Of a stretch of 22,023 bases of DNA, positions 8,520 to 14,128 are shown piece after piece. How positions within the stretch are numbered: the first letter of the stretch is position 1; every line of letters begins with the position of its first letter. The notes below the pieces were generated by a model that saw only the letters and a program-made list of their open reading frames with translations, was not told the DNA's origin and did not search any database. The DNA is from JAUXFK01 sp034189035 (GTDB taxonomy: Bacteria > Desulfobacterota > UBA8473), in NCBI GenBank assembly GCA_034189035.1, contig JAXHVA010000072.1, positions 1-22,023 on the forward strand, read 5' to 3'. Made by a program: the position numbers and the translations under genes.

Positions 8520-8785
8520 ATAGTAGTAAGACTAATAATTGCCTTTCCATCAAAGGAATGGAATTATCCTTTTGCAGAAATGGAAAGGATGGCTCAGCAG
8601 ATGGATAGGTTGGCCAGAGGGATTCTCAACAGACCAGGAATGCCATTGTTTTCTGAGAAGGTTTTCCCAACGGTTAACATCACTTAGAACAAAGAAAAAT
8701 ACTATGTTGGCTGATCTAATCCCTCGCTCTCGAAAGAGGTTTGGAGTTTTTCATCAAAACAGGAGAAGACAATTGGGGGTGACAA
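8520..8785 (+). pseudogene. Second Hsp20 gene, decayed
   Basis: A ribosome site AGGGAGG (8505-8511) precedes the codon ATA at 8520 where ATG would be expected. The frame then reads VVRLIIAFPSKEWNYPFAEM, ERMAQQMDRLARGILNRPGM, PLFSEKVFPTVNIT, TAG, NKEKYYV. This is the start of a bacterial Hsp20: an amphipathic N-terminal arm followed by the first strand of the alpha-crystallin domain. A frameshift after KYYV leads to LADL, and the remaining domain is scrambled. The remnant ends where the antisense vapC remnant begins, near 8786. It sits 70 bp after the intact hsp20 on the same strand. It has lost its start codon, gained an amber stop, shifted frame and been truncated. Confidence 0.7.
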
Positions 8786-9127
8786 TTAATGATAAAGGGT
8801 AACGGCCGATACGAGATAGACCGCATCAAAGCCCCTCAGTCCATGTTTTTCAATAAGGTCTCAGTCCAGATAAACAAGCCCATCAGTGACTTTCTCGATT
8901 AAATAGTCGTCCCAATCATTATCAAAGGCTAATTTCAAAAGTGAGAATAGATTGATTCCGGAGGCTTTTCCCCTAAATCTCAGTGCAAAGGCTGAGCTTG
9001 CTTCAGCATAGGCAACCGGTGAAGTTCCCACTACCATTGCTGATCTCACTGATTTTAAAATCTCTGTAACTCCTTCTTCCTCAATGTATAGTTTGACAAG
9101 ATTACTTGTATCCAGATAGAGGATTAT
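8786..9127 (-). pseudogene. vapC: VapC-like PIN-domain toxin, decayed
   Basis: Minus-strand frame of 114 codons from 9127 to 8786. It begins IILYLDTSNLVKLYIEEEGV, the PIN-domain start with the first catalytic Asp, then SPVAYAEASSAFALRFRGKA, then DLIEKHGLRGFDAVYL with the late acidic residue of the active site. PIN toxins are Mg-dependent RNases that usually cut tRNA or rRNA. Three lesions are visible. The start codon is ATA: an ATGA overlap with the antitoxin stop appears changed to ATAA. An in-frame TGA lies at 8861-8863. The C-terminus is lost at 8786. The cognate antitoxin remnant is immediately upstream. Confidence 0.7.
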
Positions 9128-9399
9128 AAGTCACCTTCTGTATTCAATAATTGTTTCAAAAACGCTCTTCTATCGGGACTTTATTCGGTTTATCATTTCA
9201 GTCGATTTGGCGCTAACCATGAAGCAATAACTTTTTAAGCTATTTAAAATATCTTCTCCTCCTCGGTGTCCAATCCTAATAGCATAATGATTGCAAATTG
9301 CTTTCTTCTTTCAGTGACAATGATTTTTTCACCGCTCTTTACGATTTTCAAATACTTACTCAAATTATTCTTCAATTCCATTACTCTAACTGTCTCCAT
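9124..9399 (-). pseudogene. Phd/YefM-type antitoxin of the VapC remnant, decayed
   Basis: The minus-strand ATG at 9399 gives METVRVMELKNNLSKYLKIV then KSGEKIIVTERRKQFAIIML, the DNA-binding N-terminal half of Phd/YefM-like antitoxins. TAA at 9244-9246 ends this frame after 51 codons. The usual C-terminal toxin-binding tail can still be read in another frame (RRAFLKQLLNTEGDL, ending TAA 9124-9126), between which are further stops. The stop overlaps the former toxin start, the normal arrangement of such operons. Broken by frameshift and stops. Confidence 0.65.
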
Positions 9400-9517
9400 T
9401 TCACTTTCTTCTAAAAGTTTATAGATATAGCTAGGTATTAATTAATGTGACTACGTTTGTCAACCCATTCCCAATATAAATTTAAAGGAGATTTCATTTG
9501 AGGACAAACAGATTGGA

Positions 9518-9545
9518 GAGGAATAAGAGACATCTTTTATTCCTC
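9518..9545 (+). terminator. Rho-independent terminator-like hairpin
   Basis: GAGGAATAA (9518-9526) pairs with TTATTCCTC (9537-9545) around a 10-nt loop, followed by CTATTTTTCT. The 9-bp stem plus T-rich tail fits a plus-strand terminator, but no intact plus-strand gene lies just upstream. It may be a relic or part of a repeat. Confidence 0.45.
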
Positions 9546-9662
9546 CTATTTTTCTATAGATTATGATAATGTAAAATTGACCTCCCCAAAACAGGGTTTC
9601 TGGTATAAAATGGTAAGAGTTAATAAGACCTTTATAAAAAGGGGACAGAGAGGATAATAGGG

Positions 9663-9794
9663 ATGGATCAATACTAGTATATCAGGATAGCGTTTAGTAT
9701 AGTAATCGCACTAATTATTGCAACAAAAGCTGATCATTTTTTTGGTAATGAATGTTCGATCAGGTATTCTGTCACTACATTTTCGAATTTTTAA
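9663..9794 (+). pseudogene. Possible small membrane-protein remnant with amber codon
   Basis: ATG 9663 follows a purine-rich AGAGGATAATAGGG. The frame reads MDQY, TAG, then YIRIAFSIVIALIIATKADH, a convincing single membrane helix, and runs on to TAA 9792-9794 (44 codons in all). The amber at codon 5 breaks it. No family is assigned. It could be a chance hydrophobic frame in AT-rich DNA. Confidence 0.25.
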
Positions 9795-9903
9795 TACTTC
9801 AGTAGCAATTTCAGATAATCACACTAAAAGCTTGTTTGAAGGGTATTTTTTTCACGTGGATTGCGTAAATTATTATTGGCTTCTTTTTGTAAAAATCGAT
9901 CAC

Positions 9904-10100
9904 GACAAAGGCAGTCATATTATAACGCGTGTAACTGTTTGAGTGGTGTAGCGAGCGTGAAGAAAGAACAGGAGTTTTACTGTATGGTTAAGCGTATGAT
10001 TATGTACATCCGTTGTCTCATTATAAAGATAAATACTATTTTTTCTTCACGCTCACTAAGATGCTATTTTTGAACGGGTTATAATATGACTGTCTTTGCC
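9904..10100. repeat. Long imperfect palindrome (foldback element)
   Basis: Two inverted arms of about 63 nt flank a loop of about 75 nt. Perfect blocks: CAGTCATATTATAAC (9912-9926) with GTTATAATATGACTG (10078-10092), and GAGCGTGAAGAAA (9953-9965) with TTTCTTCACGCTC (10042-10054). Outer bases 9904-9911 also match their partner with two mismatches. Between the blocks the arms differ but have similar length (26 and 23 nt). The shape fits a MITE/foldback element or a structured RNA. No transposase lies inside. Confidence 0.65.
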
Positions 10101-10369
10101 ATGACAACTTAATATCCATTTGACTCAATATATGCTCGTCAAGAGGCCTCTCAAACAGATTGTATAAATGTCCCTGTAGTATTAAAAATGGTAAACCCCA
10201 TTAACCTATAGAGCTGGGGGCAGCCTTAACTTCACCCCTGGGAGGATCTGGGAGTCATTCACCCTTATTGCTCTCATGAAATTATAGAAGATTATTAGAG
10301 GAAGGGAACTTTTCAAAAATAAACATGTCATATAGATTCGTTGTTAGGAATTGAGAGGAGGAAGAAACA

Positions 10370-10918
10370 ATGGGAAATGATAAACCCTTTGAGCAAAACT
10401 CAAGTAGCACTGACTCTATTATTCAGGATGGCATTGCTTGCCCCCGGAAGCCGCCATGGGATCCGAAGGTGAGTAAAATTACAGCCCTTCCTTTCCTTTT
10501 AATAGTGGTGCTTGCAATCCATGTCCTATTTCAGGCAGGAATAATAAAACTGATAATTTGGCTACTGGCCTTAGCGATATTTGCCTATCCATTACGTTAT
10601 CTCATATGTGCTCGATGTCCATACTATGGTACGGATTGCTCTTCGATTATGGGGAGGTTGGTGCCAAAGCTATTTAAAAAGCAAGAAGGCAAATCTATGG
10701 TAATTGGGTTATGGCTCGATATTGTCTTCTTCATCTTCCTTTTTGCATATCCTCTCCCCTACATATGGAGAATAGAAGGCCTTTTATTTATTGTAGTGTG
10801 GTGCATTGCCTTCTTCCTCGCATTCATTGTTCTCACTCGCCTTGCATGCTCTATTTGCCCTTTTACGTTCTGCCCAATTGGCAAGGCTGGAAGAGCGTTC
10901 TGGAGAGACAACAACTGA
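10370..10918 (+). CDS. Membrane protein with two paired-cysteine motifs, function unknown
   Basis: An intact 182-residue protein with ribosome site GAGGAGG upstream of ATG 10370. The N-terminus (1-36) is polar, ending CPRKPPWDP. Four membrane helices follow, at about 38-56, 58-76, 112-131 and 134-156. Each helical pair is followed by a cysteine cluster: C80-A-R-C83-P-Y-Y-G-T-D-C90 after helix 2, and C160-S-I-C163-P-F-T-F-C168 after helix 4. The repeated CxxCP...C pattern suggests metal, Fe-S or disulphide chemistry at one membrane face, and an internal duplication. I do not recognise a characterised family. The downstream neighbour, 29 bp away on the same strand, is a YgbA-like relic, a family linked to nitric oxide or nitrous oxide responses. 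A role in nitrogen-oxide or redox stress is possible but is inference from one neighbour. Confidence 0.75.
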   Translation: MGNDKPFEQNSSSTDSIIQDGIACPRKPPWDPKVSKITALPFLLIVVLAIHVLFQAGIIKLIIWLLALAIFAYPLRYLICARCPYYGTDCSSIMGRLVPKLFKKQEGKSMVIGLWLDIVFFIFLFAYPLPYIWRIEGLLFIVVWCIAFFLAFIVLTRLACSICPFTFCPIGKAGRAFWRDNN

Positions 10919-10947
10919 ATTATAGGGACTCACATAATTTGCCTTTT

Positions 10948-11335
10948 ATGAATTCTCGGATTAATAGAGAGAACAAAACAATCGAAGCAATGATCAGACT
11001 GTTTTGCAAGGATATTCATCGAACATCGGAAGAACTTTTTTCACAGTGCGAGGATCTTCTGTTTTTTTCAAGGAAACGTCTTGATAAATGTCGGTATCAG
11101 GAAGGGAAAACCACGTGCACAAAGTGTCCTACTCACTGTTTATAAACCGAAAATGAGAGATAAGGTTCGGAAGATAATGCAATATGCAGGCCCATAGATG
11201 ATTTGCCGTCATCCTATATTCTCATTCTATCATCTTTTTGATAGGATGAGAAAGGAGCCCTTGAAACCAAAATGGTGTCTTTCCTATTTTCTTGCAAGGT
11301 TCAACTTCGTCTTGCCCAAAGTGCTCTTTCATTGA
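10948..11335 (+). pseudogene. ygbA: YgbA-like 'nitrous oxide-stimulated promoter' family protein, frameshifted
   Basis: ATG 10948 opens a 65-residue frame (MNSRINRENKTIEAMIRLFC...) with CEDLLFFSRKRLDKCRYQEG and CTKCPTHC, the conserved cysteine pattern of YgbA. One extra T at about 11140 turns the expected HCYKPK into a stop. In the next frame the family's second half continues (KMRDKVRKIMQYAGP, then RHPIFSFYHLFDRM) with one in-frame TAG (11195-11197) and ends at TGA 11333-11335. The restored length of about 128 codons is close to the E. coli protein (about 117). E. coli ygbA is in the NO-responsive NsrR regulon, and its molecular role is poorly known. A single slip plus one stop suggests recent inactivation, or an assembly error for the slip. 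Confidence 0.75.
11219..11252. terminator. Strong hairpin within the ygbA relic
   Basis: TTCTCATTCTATCA (11219-11232) pairs with TGATAGGATGAGAA (11239-11252), a 14-bp stem with one T-G wobble and a 6-nt loop. It lies in the 3' half of the ygbA relic and about 100 bp beyond the end of the convergent ATPase gene. Neither strand has a T-run directly after it, so its role as a terminator is uncertain. Confidence 0.35.
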
Positions 11336-11354
11336 GCAGTACAGACAGAGATCC

Positions 11355-13364
11355 CTACTGAGGAGGTAATTTATTCCATACCAGCAATCTCATGGAGTTT
11401 AGTATCACTCCAAGTGAACTTACCTGATGAAAGACCGCTCCTAAAACCATACTGATAAGCCCGAGGGATGCCGCCCCTATCATGACCGTATTAAAGACCA
11501 CGGCAAAGAACAGGTTCTGTTTTATAATTGTGAGCGTTTTTCTGCCAAGACTGATCACTGCCGGCACACTCAATATATCGTCATTCAAAATAGCCACATC
11601 GGCAGCTTCAACAGCAATATCGCTTCCCACAACACCCATAGCTATACCCAGGTCTGCAGTGGCCAGGGCTGGGGCATCGTTTATACCATCTCCAACCATA
11701 GCAATACAGTTTCCCTTTTCCATGAGTTCCTTAATCTTGTTTGCCTTATCTTCAGGAAGAAGGCCAGAAGCCACCTTGTAAATACCAAGCTTGCCTGCAA
11801 TGGCTGAAGCAGTTCGCAAGTTATCCCCGGTATATAAGGCGGTGATCCTGTTTGCCCCTAATGACTTGAGTGACGCTATCGCTTCAGCAGCCCCATCTCT
11901 CAGTGTATCGGCCAGGATAATGATGCCACATATCTCTTTCTTACAACAGATATCATTTCGCGAGTCTATCTCGGCAGAGATTTGCCCAGTACAGTCCTCA
12001 GTACTGTGAACAACTATCAGGGCTGTCTCTCCTTGCCTTTCTCTGTTTTTCATAAATTCATTCACTTCATTCGAAAGTTCAATACGGTTGTCTGCTAAAA
12101 GGCTTCTATTCCCAATTACGATATGGAGAAGGTTCTGTTTGACCTCGATTCCTTGCCCTTTTCGTACTGTAAAATCATCAGGCGCTGCAATCAAAAGCTC
12201 CCACTCCTTTGCCCTGTCAAGGATCGCTCCTGCCAGTGGGTGTTCTGAAAACTTCTCAGCCACTGCCGCGATTCGGACAATATCCTCGTCGTTGTGACCG
12301 CATACTTGTTTGATGGCAACTACTTCTGGAGCCCCATAGGTGAGGGTGCCGGTCTTATCAAATATAACCCCGTTGATCCTGCCAGCTGTTTCCAAAGCTT
12401 GCCCCCCTTTTATAAGAATTCCTTTATACGCAGCCCTTCCAATCGCTGCAATCACCGCTGTGGGCGTGCCCAGAACAAGGGCGCAAGGACATGCGACTAT
12501 AAGCACGGTTATTGCCCTGCGAATATCAAAAGTGGCCATATAGACAACCCCTGAAACGAGGATCATTATGGGGACAAAGTATTTTGCAAATCTGTCTACA
12601 GTCCTTTCTACAGGTGCCTTTTGATCCTGGGCTTTTAGGATCATCTGCTGAATCCGTGCAACGGTTGTCTCATCCCCCACCTTTAATGCCTTTAATTCGA
12701 TGGCTCCAGATTTATTGATCACCCCTGAGTAAACTTCATCTCCAACGGTTTTTTCAACCGGCATGGATTCCCCTGTAAGAAGGGACTGGTCGATGGTGGC
12801 CTCTCCTTTTATAATAACCCCGTCCACTGGGATATATTCTCCAGCTCGCACAATGATGACATCATCCTTTTTGATCGATGCAGACGGTACTTCCATCTCA
12901 ACATTTCCTTGCTTCAGATTTACTGTATCCGGTATTAAGGATGCGAGCCCTTCCATGGCCTTCCCTGTTTTGGCGAGTGTTACTGCTTCCAAAAACTCAC
13001 CCACCAGCAAAATGAATATGACTATTCCTGCCTCCAGATAATCTCCCAGAGCCATTGCAGCAGACGCGGCAATGGTTACCAACATATCCACATTGATATT
13101 TCTTTGAAAAAGGCCCTTCATCGCAACAGAGGCTATGGGGTATCCGCCGATGAGTATAGCAGCAATGGCCATAAAATCGATTATAGTGGAAGAGACCTCT
13201 GTAAGCTTGCCAAATAACCATGAAAAGGAGATCAAAAGTCCAACAAGAGTGACCCGAATTGTATCAAGGTGTCTCGATAGAAACCTTTTATCGAGACTGT
13301 CTGTATCTTTTAATTGAGCACATCTACATGTATTACATCTTTCTTTGTCTATCAATCCATCCAT
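11355..13364 (-). CDS. P1B-type heavy-metal-transporting ATPase
   Basis: An intact 669-residue inner-membrane pump that couples ATP hydrolysis to transition-metal export. Motifs: TGES (197-200, dephosphorylation), CPC in the metal-binding helix (292-294), DKTGTLT with the phosphorylated Asp (336-342), HP (375-376), TGDN (512-515) and GDGINDAP (558-565). There is no N-terminal HMA domain. A short Cys cluster C10-x-x-C13-x-C15 stands in its place. The last helix reads FHQVSSLGVILNSMRLL, which is neither the classic Cu (MxxSS) nor Zn/Cd (DxG) signature, so the metal is uncertain. Mn, Fe or Zn are candidates. The ATP-binding domain carries an unusual cysteine-containing insert (about 455-479; C458, C473, C474, C479). 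GGAG lies 8 bp before ATG 13364. It is transcribed after the DtxR-family gene 105 bp upstream, which probably controls it. Confidence 0.92.
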   Translation of the reverse strand: MDGLIDKERCNTCRCAQLKDTDSLDKRFLSRHLDTIRVTLVGLLISFSWLFGKLTEVSSTIIDFMAIAAILIGGYPIASVAMKGLFQRNINVDMLVTIAASAAMALGDYLEAGIVIFILLVGEFLEAVTLAKTGKAMEGLASLIPDTVNLKQGNVEMEVPSASIKKDDVIIVRAGEYIPVDGVIIKGEATIDQSLLTGESMPVEKTVGDEVYSGVINKSGAIELKALKVGDETTVARIQQMILKAQDQKAPVERTVDRFAKYFVPIMILVSGVVYMATFDIRRAITVLIVACPCALVLGTPTAVIAAIGRAAYKGILIKGGQALETAGRINGVIFDKTGTLTYGAPEVVAIKQVCGHNDEDIVRIAAVAEKFSEHPLAGAILDRAKEWELLIAAPDDFTVRKGQGIEVKQNLLHIVIGNRSLLADNRIELSNEVNEFMKNRERQGETALIVVHSTEDCTGQISAEIDSRNDICCKKEICGIIILADTLRDGAAEAIASLKSLGANRITALYTGDNLRTASAIAGKLGIYKVASGLLPEDKANKIKELMEKGNCIAMVGDGINDAPALATADLGIAMGVVGSDIAVEAADVAILNDDILSVPAVISLGRKTLTIIKQNLFFAVVFNTVMIGAASLGLISMVLGAVFHQVSSLGVILNSMRLLVWNKLPPQ

Positions 13365-13469
13365 TTTTATTGCTCCATTATTCTAGAATTGTATTCGTAT
13401 CCTTCCGCTTTATGAGCCCAGGAAGGTCCGGTATCAGCCGTTTTGAAGGCATCTTTCTTTCCTATTTTC

Positions 13470-13931
13470 TCACCTTTGTTCCTCTGTCAGATTCCTATTT
13501 GACAGATTCTTTAGTGCGTTTTTGGATTCTTCTTTTGCTTGATTATTTCTGTAGTATTCGATGAAGTCCATGAAATCAACCAGTCTTTTGAATGTAATCT
13601 GACTGACCGCATGTTCCATCTTGCAGGCGTCTTGATCTGCTGTTTTCGAATCAATCCCTAAAATATTGGTCAAGAAGTTGAAGATAATCTGGTGTTGGAG
13701 ATTGATTTCCTGGGCGATTCCAGCACCCTCTTTTGTCAGTTCGACATACTCATACTTCTCATGGATGATAAGGTCTCTGCTACTCAGCTTATTGAGCATA
13801 GAAGTTACACTTGGCATCCTGACATTCATCTCCCTGGCGATATCCCTTACCCTTACCACCTTTCCGCTCTTGCCGAGAGTATATATCAACTCCAAATAAT
13901 CTTCCATAGTAGCAGTAAGTGATGCAACCAT
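13470..13931 (-). CDS. DtxR/MntR-family metal-dependent transcriptional regulator
   Basis: An intact 153-residue protein with ribosome site AAGGAG upstream of ATG 13931. The N-terminal winged helix-turn-helix spans about 8-68 (MEDYLELIYTLG, then VRDIAREMNVRMPSVTSMLN for the recognition region). The dimerisation and metal domain follows, with H80 (LQHQI) and C103-K-M-E106-H107. Alignment by eye puts D11 and E14 at the MntR Mn-binding positions, while C103, E106 and H107 match the primary site of DtxR/IdeR, so the metal site is a hybrid (Mn or Fe). There is no C-terminal SH3 domain. The gene precedes a P1B ATPase on the same strand, so it most likely senses the metal that the pump exports. An inverted repeat over its own promoter suggests autoregulation. 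Confidence 0.9.
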   Translation of the reverse strand: MVASLTATMEDYLELIYTLGKSGKVVRVRDIAREMNVRMPSVTSMLNKLSSRDLIIHEKYEYVELTKEGAGIAQEINLQHQIIFNFLTNILGIDSKTADQDACKMEHAVSQITFKRLVDFMDFIEYYRNNQAKEESKNALKNLSNRNLTEEQR

Positions 13932-13983
13932 AATGAGACTCCTTCTTTATAAATATCGAACAAAAATAGTTTTATATTTATTT

Positions 13984-14018
13984 ATTAGATATCCCTATTA
14001 AAATTATATCTATCTAAT
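13984..14018. promoter_or_regulatory. Putative DtxR-family operator
   Basis: Perfect inverted repeat ATTAGATA (13984-13991) / TATCTAAT (14011-14018), spaced 19 bp, with an inner pair GATAT (13988-13992) / ATATC (14006-14010). The right half-site overlaps the predicted -10 box of the regulator gene. Its position, 53 bp or more upstream of the regulator start, and its AT-rich symmetry fit a DtxR/MntR-type operator. Confidence 0.5.
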
Positions 14019-14042
14019 ATTCGAATCAGAAAATTTTGTCAA
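14014..14042 (-). promoter_or_regulatory. Promoter of the DtxR-ATPase unit
   Basis: On the minus strand: TTGACA (14042-14037), a 17-bp spacer, then TATTAG (14019-14014). Perfect -35 and a fair -10, upstream of the regulator start at 13931. A possible plus-strand -10 (TATACT, 14052-14057) for the divergent gene lies just beyond, so the two transcription units may share this control region. Confidence 0.5.
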
Positions 14043-14128
14043 GGTTTTTTTTATACTGGCATATTTGTTGCTTTATTTCAGTGAACATAGAATTCGCGCA
14101 GTGCTGACCTTTAAAAAAAAGAGGTGCA

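Larger units (their letters stand above)
9400..10369. other. Gene-poor stretch with palindromes
   Basis: No intact gene was seen. Contents: a terminator-like hairpin (9518-9545), a 44-codon frame with an amber stop (9663-9794), a 197-bp imperfect palindrome (9904-10100), and about 270 bp before the next gene in which no feature was recognised beyond a ribosome site. Confidence 0.6.

Noticed and set aside
9580..9660. IS21-type end (TTGACCTCCCC) as an intact insertion-sequence terminus
   Set aside because: Only a short similarity; no matching partner end or transposase nearby.
10711..11145. 144-residue plus-strand protein overlapping the four-helix gene
   Set aside because: Only its last 65 codons are real (the YgbA relic from ATG 10948). 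The rest is an out-of-frame reading of the membrane gene.
8522..11197. Three in-frame TAG codons (second hsp20, 9675, ygbA) as possible pyrrolysine or amber recoding
   Set aside because: Two of these frames also have frameshifts and the third is a doubtful gene. TAG ends intact genes here (the ATPase and the DUF2339 gene). Decay explains them better.
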